A DNA stretch of 64,000 nt from Cinclus cinclus (lineage: Eukaryota; Chordata; Aves; Passeriformes; Cinclidae), in the NCBI RefSeq assembly GCF_963662255.1, contig NC_085046.1, forward strand, positions 136,877,392 through 136,941,391, in the 5' to 3' direction. A model generated the notes under the pieces. That model did not search any database. It saw only the letters and a list, made by a program, of their open reading frames with translations, and was not told where the DNA came from. The position numbers were made by a program, and so were the translations under genes. Shown one piece after another: positions 1 to 11,170 of the stretch. Position 1 is the stretch's first letter. Each line of letters begins with the position of its first letter.

Positions 1-450
1 AAGAGAAAATAGAAAATAGAATAGAAATACTGACAAATATAGGAAAGGAATTAATCAGTCTCCATTCTGCAAAACTTAAAGATTTCATCATCATCATTAT
101 ATGGGCTCCCCATGCTCTAGTATCCATCTCATTAGTCTCTCAACTTTTATCTCCCATTATTCAAATGAATGACTATTTTTGATCCATATAGACAGAGTGA
201 TTACCCAAATATCAATGTCTTGTTTTCAGGAAAAAGTATGACTTAAACTGGTTTTGAAAATCCACATGGCATCAATATTCAATAAATCGCTATGTTCCTT
301 TCTAATTTTTTTATTATATCTACTAAGAGATAATTTGCCAGTCAATTGAGTAGATGCTGGATTTTAGGAGAAGATGTATTGCTAAGGATGATTGGATGAA
401 TAGCACTAGGTAAGGCTTACTGTGTAAGAGATATTCCTTTCTTTAGTAAG
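1..450. other. AT-rich DNA, nothing recognised
   Basis: I see no repeat, exon or RNA gene in this stretch. It runs up to the diverged left edge of the first LTR. Confidence 0.5.
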
Positions 451-1745
451 TTATATTGGATTTTTATGGCAACGATTTAGTAGCAGGAAGAGACTACAGG
501 CTGTTAGAGGCTTCCCATACAGAGTCCAATAGAGCCAATACCAGCCAGCTCCAAGACAGACCCACCACTGGCCAAGGCAGAGCCCAACAGGTACAGTGGC
601 AACACTTCTAGCATAAAATGTTTAATAATGGGCAAAGAAAGCACTGCACACTGGTAGACAGGAAAGAGGAGTGAAAATATGGGAGAGGAACAGCCCTGCA
701 AACACCAAGTTCAGTGGAGGAGGGGCAGGGGAGGCAGGAGGTGCTCCAGGTGCTGTAGCAGAGATTCCTCTGCAGCTCCTGGCGCAGCCCGTGGTGAGGC
801 AGCTGCGATCTGCAACCCATGGAGGATCACAGGGATGCAGAGATCCACCTGCAACCCATGGAGGATGGCAGGGATGCAGAGATCCACCTGCAACCCATGG
901 AGGATGGCAGGGATGCAGAGATCCACCTGCAACCCATGGAGGATCACAGGGATGCAGAGATCCACCTTGCATCCCGTGGAGGATGGCAGGGATGCAGAGA
1001 TCCACCTGCATCCCATGGAGGATCACAGGGATGCAGAGATCCACCTGCATCCCATGGAGGATGGCAGGGATGCAGAGATCCACCTGCTCCATCATGGGAT
1101 CCTCCACGGGCTGCAGCTCAGAGGAGGCTGTGAACCTGTGAGGGGCTCACACTGGAGCAGGTCCCTGACAGGACCTGTGGACCCCTGCAGACACAAGCCC
1201 ATGCCAGAGCAACTTTGATGGCAGGACTTGTGACCCTGCAGGGGATCCAAGCTGTAGCAGGCTGTTCCTGAAGGACTGGACCGTGTGGAAAGGATCCACA
1301 CTGGAGCAGTTTCTAAAGAACTGCAGTCTGGGAAGGAGTCAGGTAGGAGAAGTTTTAGGAGGGATCCCACACTGGAACAGTGTGTGGAAGAGTGTGTGCA
1401 GTCCTTTTCCTGAGGAGGAAGGAGCAACAGAGACGTGATGAGCTGATATCCCCCTTCCCCCTGCATTGCTGTGGGGGAGGAGGAGGAGAAAAAACAGTAG
1501 TGAAGTTGTGCCTGGAAAGACTGAATAATTGAGGGGAAGGTGTTCTAAGATTTGGGTTTATTTTTCATCACCCTACTCTGATTTCATTATAAGGTAATTT
1601 CCCTATTTTTCCCCATAATGAGTCTGTTTTACCCACAATGGTAACTGGTGATTGATTACTCCATGGCTTTATCTTAAGACTTTCATTAAAATTTCTCTCC
1701 CCTGTACAGTTCAGGAGGGGAATGAAATAGTGAATGTAGTGGGTT
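451..1745 (+). mobile_element. ERVL-type LTR, copy 1, expanded by an internal tandem array
   Basis: This long LTR-like block shares its order of landmarks with the better preserved copy at 14196-15132. Both carry a segment about a product of 'cagccctgcaNacacc', a GGAGGAGGGGCAGG-like purine block, repeated 'catggagga' and 'tggagcagg' phrases, a 'ctactctgattt' block, then 'gtctgttttNccca' and 'ggtaactggtga', and a final 'aggaggggaNtg'. A weak TATA-like 'cataaaatg' near 612 and the order of landmarks support the plus strand. The left edge is blurred and the terminal 'caacccacca' seen in copy 2 is missing, so both boundaries are approximate. The extra length over copy 2 comes largely from the 39-bp array at 816-1089. 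I recall this as a common avian ERVL LTR; the family name is not assigned. Confidence 0.75.
816..1089. repeat. 39-bp tandem array (about 7 copies) inside the LTR
   Basis: Units begin with 'cccatggaggat' or 'cccgtggaggat' at 816, 855, 894, 933, 973, 1012 and 1051. The spacing is 39 bp, with one 40-bp step. Two unit types differ after 'ggaggat': type A continues 'cacaggg' and type B 'ggcaggg'. They occur in the order A B B A B A B. The array ends at 'tccacctgctcc'. Because 39 is a multiple of three and the unit has no stop in several frames, it creates overlapping repetitive open frames on both strands across 622-1218. These are not genes. Copy 2 of the LTR has only one or two degenerate units at the matching place. 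Confidence 0.95.
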
Positions 1746-1908
1746 CTATTGTGGTATAAAAAGCAATCACAAAAGGAGATTCTTCCAGGAAAATATGTGT
1801 TCCAGTTTTGAGGGCAGCTCCTCAGACCAAATAGAAGGGCTAGTCTGACTTGTTATTTTAATAAAGGGACTTCTGAATCCTATATCCAAGAGGTGAATTA
1901 TAAATACT
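1746..1908. other. Linker between the LTR and the pol relic
   Basis: AT-rich sequence with 'ttttaataaaggga' near 1855. It may be decayed retroviral leader or gag DNA, but I cannot recognise a motif. Confidence 0.3.
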
Positions 1909-3230
1909 GTGACCAAGACTAGAGGGGCCTTGACTCCAGCCAAGTGGAGGAAGAGATTAACTGATTTACTGGACTGTGTGGTTTGGATTCAACAGACTGG
2001 CACATCAGACCCAGCTTGCTTTCACTTGAACGGGCATCTTGTACACATAATTGACTGCCCCAGGTTGGAAACACAGCCCTACCATCTGCCATGGACCAAA
2101 ATGACTGCACTGGAGCAGGGTGAAGCTCTGGAACACCTACAACACATTGATGACATCATCATGGGCAATAATGCAGAAGAGTTCTTTAAGAAAGTGAACA
2201 AAATAGACCAACTACTTCTGAAAGCAGCTTTTGCCATAAAAAAACAAGGTAAATGGACCACACAGGGCATCCTAATTTTAGGAATAAAATAACAATATGG
2301 ATGTGGGCAGATCCCAATGGATGTGATTAACAAAACAATGGCAACCTCAGATTTACCTCATTGTGTTTCCCCATTTTTGGGTCCCTTGGGGTTGACTCTA
2401 TACAGAGCACACCTTTTATCAGTTGTTATTTTATCCATTAAAGTTCTTTTGGTTTTGGGCAACCCAGTTGACCCATCTGGCCTGGTTCCAAGGTCATGGA
2501 AGCTGAACCATGACAGTGAATTTTTTATAGGACAGTGAGCCCCAGGCTATCAAAGAAGAGATACACGACAGAGACAGGCTCGTGACCACAGGGTAGAGTT
2601 TAGCATGAACACTGTTGCACACATTATCCATGAACATGGAGCTGTGCTGCTATCAAGCAAGCCAAATGGTTAAAATCTCTCTTGTATGGGACACAATGGT
2701 TGAAATCTCAGTATGAAGAAGCGTGCTAGGCTGACTTTATCACAGTCCCACAAACCTGCCAAGGGAAGCATGTGCTTGCAGTGGTGGAAGAGACCATCAT
2801 ATGGTTGGAAGCATATGCCATGTCCCATGTCACTGCCCAGAATGGTATCCTAGGGTCTTGAGAAACAACTCTTATGGCAACATGGCACTGCCAAAGCAAT
2901 TGAGTCAGACAACTGCACTCATTTCTAAAACTTGATAGACACCTGGTCCAAAGAACATAGCATCGAGTGGCTACATCACAATCCCTATCATGCATCAGCC
3001 TCCAGGAAAATCAAATTATCAAATGGACTGCTAAAGACACCAAGAGCAATGGGTGTTTGGACCTCCAAACAAGAGGAAAATCACCAATAGTCACCTGGTT
3101 AGTCAACACTAGAGGATACCATGGACAGGATGGAGCTGTCCATGGCCTATTGGACATGTAACTTTTGTGTACTGAAGAAAGGGGTAAAGTGTCTGTAGTG
3201 CACATAAAAGATATGCTGGGGAAGACAGCT
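1909..3230 (+). pseudogene. Broken ERVL pol relic (reverse transcriptase and integrase fragments)
   Basis: Two pol segments are recognisable. The frame 1909-2292 (127 codons) contains HIDDIIM near 2137-2157, an aspartate pair like the reverse-transcriptase catalytic box, followed by a basic stretch typical of the region just downstream. From about 2600 to 3060 fragments resemble RNase H to integrase sequence: ESDNCTHF at 2902-2925 and, in another frame, HSIEWLHHNPYHASAS at about 2958-3005, which matches the second integrase-core aspartate region and the segment after it. Stops and frameshifts separate the pieces and much of reverse transcriptase is missing, so no functional protein is encoded. 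It lies in the same orientation as the LTR at 451-1745, so the two may be remains of one provirus. No downstream LTR is visible. Confidence 0.8.
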
Positions 3231-6200
3231 TAGATTATACCTGCCTGTCAGGTATAATCATTCTGCCAGGCCTCTCAATATGTATACTTCAACCATCATT
3301 CTCCATACCAGAGGTGATAAACAGCACAAGAGGGAACACACGCATATAAATTCAATCTAGAACATCTGTAATTATATTGGACCCTTTGAAATAACAGCAC
3401 TGCACACTGTATGATGAAAAAGACTGCCATGGTTTGACTCCTACTGGCAACTATGCAGTACATTGTCAATAACTCTCACCTTCTAAAACACCTGTATGTC
3501 TTTTTTAAGATGTATGGGCTAGATTGAATCATGTGCATCAGTGGTATATCAACATAAGTAACCTAAGCTAGCCCTGCCAGTTGTAGCTGTGCATTTTCAT
3601 GATTTCAATTCAAAAGAAGCTCAAAAACCACTCTGGACATTTGCTTCTGCAAGCGCATGACAAAAGAAATTATTTAAACTTGATAACTAGCACAATAATT
3701 GCCACACATATGTTTTGCAAGCACACAAACTTTATCAATATCAGATTCATTACATTATTTGTGTTAAATCTATCTCTTGTTTAAAAAACATTTCATCAGC
3801 CTGCTGTTCTCTGTTGAAAGTACAAGTCACTGCTAATTTAGCTGTGAGGTTTTATTCTCCTTTTAAAAAGGAAAAAAATGTTTTTGAAATAGTTTAGTTA
3901 TATCATACGTACTCATCAGAATCCATCTGTCTCTGTAACATTAATGAAAAAGCTTGGCTCAGAATTTAAGAAGTAAAGAATTTAAGAATTTAAGAACCAA
4001 GAGGAGAGACTGGATGAGTGTGTAGAAGAGAAACAAGAGCTACTTCTCCCTGTAGGTGAGCAGAAAAAGGATATGGCTGAGCAAGAAGTGTGAAACTGAA
4101 ATGAGATAAGGTGCATTTTGGAACTGCAGTAGGGTAACAGAGAGGAAATTATGCCATTAGAAAAAAATAGGACAGAGACAGGCTTGGAATAAAACTGGTT
4201 GAAGAGCACTCAGTTAAAAACTTTCTTCTTCAGTGCCAAGAAGAGAATCAAATCAATTCAAGTCTCACTAGCCCTTGGCTGCCTGCCTATACCTGTGACA
4301 TCTGCTGCTTTGTGAGCCCACAGAGAGGCTGACAGTGCAGCATTGGTATTAGGTAGCTTCAAAAGTATTTGTGTAGCTGGTGTAAAGTCTGGGTTCATAA
4401 TCATATTTAACAGATTGGATGTGGACTTTCTAAATAAATGCCCCCAAAATCCCCACGTTTTGCAGCATGATTATCTTTGAGTAGGGATTACAAACTGGAC
4501 TCCTTTTGTGTTGAAGTAAATTAAGGGATGCATTCTGAGTTTGTACCTTTCACTAGTGGCAACCAATTCATGGGACCAAAGAAGCAAATCTCCACAAAAT
4601 GGCTACAGTGAACATCAGTTCTTCATGGTCTGCTCTGCAAAGTGGACCCACACTCATTTCCTAATAAGACACAGCTTTGGATTCACTACTGCTAATCACC
4701 AGTACGATATCCTATTGATATGTGCTTTCTTTTGGAAAGACAGACATCAGTACAAAGAAAGTCAGCATCAGAAGAGCAAGTGAAAAACATCTATTGAAGC
4801 TATAATTAAGATTACACAGGGAAACTTAATTAGCAGATTCACAGTGCATAATAAATATACATACCTCTTATGTTTTGATGTTAAGATTTTCTTTAAGCAT
4901 TCAGCTTCCCTTTTGCCTTCTTCCTAGGATCCCTTCTTCCTTCATGGATGCTGCTCCTTTTCCAATTGATGCCTTGCTTTCTTAGTGTAAAACATTACCT
5001 CACCTGACCTTTCCTGCACACTAGTCACACCTATGTTGAAACTGATTTGTAGTGTACCTCATCTGGTGTTTATCAATGCAGTACAGAGCTGTGTAATGGA
5101 CAATAGAGGCTTTTTGCTCATCAGTACTATGGGATACTGGATGATATTATTAGCACACAAATCAGCAGCATATAGACCATCTGGGCAAACAAGGAAAAAA
5201 TGGGGTTAGCAGTTTAATTAATATTGCACATCATATATGCCCTGGTTTGCAACCATCTTCCTGAGTGTGTATAATGTTGGAAAGACAGATCTAGTAGATA
5301 TGAGTCAACAGTGATTGTTAAATTTTTAGAAGTTTTTTTTTGTTTGTTTGTTTGTTTTATACTGTAAACATGATACTACATCTGTGGAAGGACCAAGAAA
5401 TAAACTCTGGTCCGTCTGCTAGATTAAAACTTCAAGACATGTCTCCAAGAATTTAATTTGTTACTGTCATCCAGTCAGAGTAACATTATACGGCCAACTT
5501 TAATCCAGATAGTAGTACTCCTCTACCTTGTTTTGAGTGTTTGAATTTGTCATACTAATAGTTGCAAATGTCTTATATAGAATAAAAAATAAAATAAGCA
5601 AGTTCCTTTGAATAGATGCCAGCTGCACCTGCACTTGTGAAGGTCCTCACTTCAGATATGTTGAATGTAAAAACACAGACTTGCTCTATGGTTCAGAACA
5701 ATGTTATACTACCTCTTCCCAGTCTAAGGTTTTATTTTCTTTTCAAAATCCTTAGGTTAGACAGCAAAGCCTTTTGTTTGTTGCCAAGGAGGAAAAGTTT
5801 AAGATTACATTTAATAGGGTCTTATCTGCAGCTTTTGAAGCAATAATGTTGGTTCTTATGAGTGGGAAATCCTAGTAGAAACTAAGAATCCGAAGTTAAA
5901 AATTTTAACAGTATATTTAACAATACCAGTATTTCCATCAACAATTGTTTAGGTACAGTTCAAAAGGCACTTAAAATCACTACTTAGAACTAATATGATC
6001 TTCCTATAATCCTTTTCTTGGATAAAACATATGGACTTTGTCTCTTTGCTTTTAAAGTATGGGCAAATGACTTGAATCTAGGAGAATATATTACTTTGTA
6101 TGAATTGTGAATCTCATTAATATCTAATCATTAGAACATGGACTTTGAAAATTGATTTCATCCTAAGTAAAATCAGGAGCTTCCATTTGCTCAAACAAAA

Positions 6201-7640
6201 ACACCCTCTCTGTTAGTAGAAAAAAAATCTCTTTAGAAAGACTAAAACTCAAAGGATTCAGGGGGAGGGTAATTTCTGTTTTTGCTATGAGGTAGTTATA
6301 ATAATCACAGCCATTAAAATGAATGCCCTTTTAAAATTCCTTTTCTTCCTGAAGTGTCTGCCTATGATATTCCAAACAATTGTTTCTGCCTCTTGGCACC
6401 TATTTAAGATATCCTTGGCAAATGAAAACTGAATTAACAATAATACTTTTAAAATCCCTGAGGCAAAATTGAAACTTTGTATACTTATAGAAGACAACAG
6501 TTATTCTCCAAATGGCTGGCAACACCATCTCCAGGCTATATGGTAACAGATGCCAATGAAAATGATTGCACATTTCTTTATTCTCACTAGATGACATTAA
6601 GGTATAATGATTTCAGGGTCTCTGATTTTCTGGCTTACTTTCCATACATATGACATGCACTAGCCTCAACACCAAAGGTTGCATCTCAGTCACATACAGA
6701 CGAGATGAAAAATATACCTAAGATTCAATTTATTGCGCTGGGTTACTGTATTCCATGGTGTAAATGCCACATTTCCCTGAGGAACTAAAGTGACTGCAAA
6801 AGCTGAGCCTGGCCCTTCCCAAAGATGGTAACTTAAGCCACTTATTGTCGGAAAAAAGAGAACATGATAAAGTATCAGGAACATTTTTCAAAGTTACACT
6901 AATTTTTTCTTACTTCTAATGAAGACTCTAAAGTCAAATTAGTCTACTGAAAGCAGACTGATAGATAGGCATCATTATTATATCACTTAGTATCTCAAGA
7001 ATCTTCTTCTCTTCCATTACACTCAAGCAGAAGGACTTAGCAATTTCTACCAATAAAGTGTTATCCTATTTCTATATACATTAATCTACCAGATTATCTA
7101 CATCTATTTGTATGATAATCTGATCCTTTCCTATATTAGCAATAATTTGCATAACCTAGAAGTGCAGTAAATGTACATATAGTTATTTCAAATGAAAACA
7201 TTATACTATTAAACAAAACTGATCTTTGCAACATTTCCTGAACCACAAATTTAATTGCTTTTGATCCCAGTAATTCTTATTCATGACTTTCTGTATCTTT
7301 TGTTTATCAGTTTTTCAATTCTAGGACTAATCCCATCCTATGCCATTTTAAATTGGAATTTTCCTTTGCCTGAAATTCAATAGTGAAGTTTCATTGTATT
7401 ACGTTAGTCTGTGAATATTGATCAAAAAAAGGATATTTGTTTAAAACTACATCTTCTAGGCAATTTACCTGGACTGTTTTAACAGCTAGTAAGAACTATA
7501 TCAGTGATATCCTAGTTCACAAAAAATATTATATTAGGTGAAAAAAAAAAAGTTTCATAGTCATCTCTGATTGTGTCAATTCTTTCAGCAGAATTACTTG
7601 CCAATAGTAAAGGCATATTCTCAAATACTTAGCAATTTAA
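3231..7640. other. Long AT-rich stretch, no gene recognised
   Basis: Only short chance reading frames (about 60-80 codons) occur, on both strands, without recognisable motifs. One tetranucleotide run is listed separately. I see no CR1 or LTR here. Confidence 0.5.
5333..5358. repeat. T-run and (GTTT)n microsatellite
   Basis: A run of nine T followed by about four GTTT units. It is not attached to any recognised element. Confidence 0.85.
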
Positions 7641-8400
7641 GACAGAATTATAGAACATTTTGTGTTGAAAGGGACCTCAAAGATCATCCCTGCTATAGGC
7701 AGGGACATCTTCCACTAGACCAAGTTGCTCAGAGCCCCATCCAACCTGGCCTTGAACACTTGTAAGGATGAAGCATCCATAACTTCTCCAGGCAACCTGC
7801 TCCTGTGCCTTGCCACCCCCACAGTAATAGTTTCTTCCTAATATCAAATGTAAATCAACTCTTTTTCAGGTTGAAACCATTACTCCTTGTCCTATCACTT
7901 AATGCTCTTGTTAAAAAATCCTCTCCAGCATTATTGTAGAACCTCTTTAGTACTGGAAGGCTGCTCTAGGGTCTCCCAGGAACATTTTTTGCTCCAAACT
8001 GAATGACCCTGAACCTTTCTCTGATGTAGAGACAAGAATGTCCTGCAGGACTGTCTCAAAAGCTCTGCCCAAGTCCGGGCAGATGACATCTGTTGCTCTT
8101 CCCTTATCCACCAACACTGTAACCCCATCATAGAAGGCCACCAGTTTTGTCAAGCATGATTTGCCCTTACTGAAGGCATCTGATCTGTCACAAATCACCT
8201 CCTAGTTTTCCATGTGCCTTAGAATAGTTTCCAGAAGGATCTGCTCCATGACCTTGCCAGGCACAGAGGAGAGACTGACCTGCCTGTAGTTCTCTGGGTC
8301 TTCCTTTCTTTCTCTTTTTAAGAAAAGGGATTATGTTTCTCCTTTTTTTAATCAGTGAGAACTTCCTTGTACTGCCACAAACTCAACTGGTCATTATCCA
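7641..8400 (-). mobile_element. CR1 LINE fragment with internal deletion (reverse transcriptase joined to 3' UTR)
   Basis: Read on the plus strand, 7641-8015 is the reverse complement of a CR1 3' region: 'gaattatagaac', 'agggacctcaaagatcat', 'ccatccaacctggcc', 'cttcttcctaatat' and 'tactggaaggctgct'. From about 8020 to 8400 it switches to CR1 ORF2 reverse transcriptase. The minus frame 8198-7947 starts with KGKSCLTKLVAFYDG, then VDKGRATDV, then PDLGRAFETV, a catalytic box that keeps its first aspartate but has AFE in place of AFD. It then reads straight into the 3' UTR. The rest of ORF2 is missing between the two parts, with the junction near 8012-8028. It is a dead copy. Confidence 0.9.
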
Positions 8401-10366
8401 TTTCATAAGTTTATAAGCTTTCATAAATTTATACTTTCATAAACCTTTGAAGAAAATGTAAATAGTCAACTCCTGATGATCCTATTAAAATGATTATGCT
8501 AGATGTGTGCCAGAATGGCTTTGCAATTTCTCACATTTATATTCCAGATAATTTATATGAAAAACAGCATCAAGTTATATGTCCTATTGGTTTTTAAATC
8601 CTCTAATATTCCAGCACTGGTATTTTTCTAGTATAACTTCCGTATCTTATGTTTTTATGATCTTAGATTATATGAAAGTGGTTACAAATCTGTTTATCTT
8701 TATAGAAAACTCAATCTCAAATATACATATTTATCTCACTTACTGGCCTGTGGAATGAAGAAAAAGTTTACTTCTTATAATCATTCTGAAGAAAAAAAAT
8801 CACAGTTAATATTTAGAAAATTCTATGCTGCAGCAATGAAAAATGTTTTAAATTAAGATGTCTTCACTTTTGTTTGGTTTCTTCCTTGTTTGGGAAACAA
8901 TGAACCTTAACATGAGTGGTTGTGCAGCTGCTGTCACAGATCTAGAAGAGCAATCCTGATGTTAACCATATGTGGAACTTTTTTTTATCCTGAGGTTATG
9001 CTGTGATTGAAGTGCTGCATTGATGTCTCTAATGTATTCAAGAGGATATTTTCCATTTATTTCAAAAGACTGTAGATTCTAACACAGTTTAAAACTCTGG
9101 ATATACTATGCATCATTCCTGCAATGACAGAAAATCATCATCTTCGTAGCTACCACTTAGGAATTTTCTCAAACTACAGGATTACAATACTGCATCTGAT
9201 TCACAGACTAATAGCTAACTTCTCAGAGTTTGACTGAATTGTTTTAAGTCCAACCTTCACCAACTCTCCTTTCTACAGTGAGAATTTTCTTGCAGGAAAT
9301 AATTTTGGCTTTTATCACTTGTGGGAAAGTGAAGTTAGTGGAAACGTAGAAAGTAATTAAAAAATGTATTTTAGGGGCTATTAAGCTACCTTAAGATTTG
9401 CTTTACATGCCTTTACAATGCATAAATTTGAGCAAGTTAGAATGCAAAGTACCTTCTGGGTATACAAAAGCAGCAGAATTCAGTACTGTTGCTGTTGAGG
9501 CGGGTGCCACATGCCAACAGACATGCTGCATTTTGGGAGGCTAACGCCCCTTTTATTACAACAACCGGCTGTCTTTTGTACCCTCGACAAAGTTTACACT
9601 TTCTTCGTTGGTTACAATAGATCGACATAAAGTTCATTGGTGTAAAAACCATCTCCACCTCTGTTTTGCACAAGACTTTTCTAAAAATACTTTTCCCAGC
9701 TGCAGGTTTCTTTCCATCTTATCTCCTTCCCCGTCTCTTCTTCATCACCAGATCAACAGCCTTGATAAGATTCCTTTCAGAAATAACTCTTATTCATTAA
9801 TCCTCTGGCTCACAGACCAGCTGTAAGCCTCTCCACACAATACTTTGTAATATTTCTGCACCTTGTTCAGTATATATTTTTATATTTTTTCCTATTTTGC
9901 TGAAGGAATATAATTACTTTTAAGGACATCCCCACACCTTAGTTAAATTAAGGGGTTTGATTCTAGGCATTGTAAGAACAATTTATTTTTATCAGACTTC
10001 AAATGTAAATGTCCAGTCCAAACTAGCCATATACAATGGAGATAATTTTCTCCAGATTATTCATTAGAGATTCAAGAAAGGATGCCTATATTTCTGAGAC
10101 AAAATCAATTGAACAATGCACAAATGTGCTTCACAATCTCAAGAGAAAAAATTTCCTTCTATTTTCTGACCCAGACCACATACTTTACACAAGACCTTTA
10201 ATTAGCAGGTTTGTGTCAGCAATTCTGTTTTAATAAATACTATAGTACAAGAGTAGCAGGCTAGTGCTACCAGCAGTCACAGCAAAACCCATATCAATAC
10301 AAATTACATATTAAAATTATTTTCCAAATATATTTGACAGGGAATCTATAAAAAAATATAGAATGC
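8401..10366. other. AT-rich DNA, no gene recognised
   Basis: No recognised repeat. The segment at about 9495-9635 keeps several CpG dinucleotides in an otherwise CpG-poor background (reported as a finding). Confidence 0.45.
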
Positions 10367-11170
10367 TGTGTGTTGACCCTGGTAAGCAGCACAGCCCTAC
10401 ACAGCCTCTCACTCATTTTCTCTGGTGAGGTAGTGGAGAGAACTGGAATGGTAAAAATGAGCAAAATTTTGGGTTAAGACAAGTTTAATAGATAAAGCAA
10501 AGGTGTGAGTTTTGGTTTTGGATCCAAGAGGGGTTTTTTGTGTGGTTTTTTTTTCTGGGGGGAGTTAGAGGGATACAGGGATAGCCTCTGTAAGATGTTG
10601 CTACAAGCTTCCTCCATGTCCAAGAGAGAACCAGTGTTATCCCTGTCCTTACAAGAATCCACAATTTTCTCTACCCTGTCCAGTAGAGGAGAGAAAGATA
10701 TACAGCAGCTTTACTAGGCACACTGTGTCCAGGAAGGATTAAGTCACCACATGGTGCATGTGAACAGAACAAAACAAGTAATTCCTTCACCCCTTCACAT
10801 CAGCTGGTGTTCAGCCATCTCCAGGAAATCAAGGCTCCGTTGTATGTCAGAACAGATGCTTGGGAAGGAAAATAGCATCACTCTGAACATTCCCCCTGCC
10901 TCCCTCTTTCCTCCAGCTTTTATTGCTGGGCACAATGCTGTGTTATGGAATATTCCTTCTGCCAGTTGGAGTCAGCTGTCCCTCACAACTTCTTCTAGCC
11001 TCCAACCTACTCACTGGCAGGACACCATGAGATGGGATTGATGTTGTGTAAGCACTGCTGAGCTGTAAGCAAACACTGGTGTGTTATCAACACCATTTTA
11101 GTCACAAATACCAATCCTAGCACCACACAAGCTACTATGAAGAACACAAAATCTATCCTAATCAAACACA
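10367..11170 (-). mobile_element. Old LTR, same family as 57474-58045, with extra internal sequence
   Basis: Landmarks match the copy at 57474-58045 in order: 'cNctcactca' near the left edge, 'aNggtaaaaatgag', 'agNttaatagNtaaagNNaa', 'aattcNttcacc', 'agcatcactcNgaac'-like text, 'ttggNgtcagctgtcc', 'aagcaNtgctNagc', 'gtNttatcaacac' and 'agctactatgaaga'. Transcription would run on the minus strand: minus-strand 'aataaaagctgga' near 10914-10927 sits where this family has its TATA box. The left edge is at TG near 10367-10369 and the right edge near 'aaacaca' at 11170. No convincing target duplication is visible. Relative to the sister copy, roughly 250 bp near 10503-10754 is extra. There is no coding content. 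Confidence 0.7.

Noticed and set aside
622..1218. Several overlapping open frames of 101-179 codons on both strands with repetitive peptides
   Set aside because: They are all produced by the 39-bp tandem array, whose length is a multiple of three and which lacks stops in several frames; they lie inside an LTR.
1909..2292. 127-codon frame as a possible domesticated retroviral gene
   Set aside because: It covers only a piece of reverse transcriptase, joins to sequence after a large internal loss, and is surrounded by frameshifted pol fragments; no sign of a retained gene.
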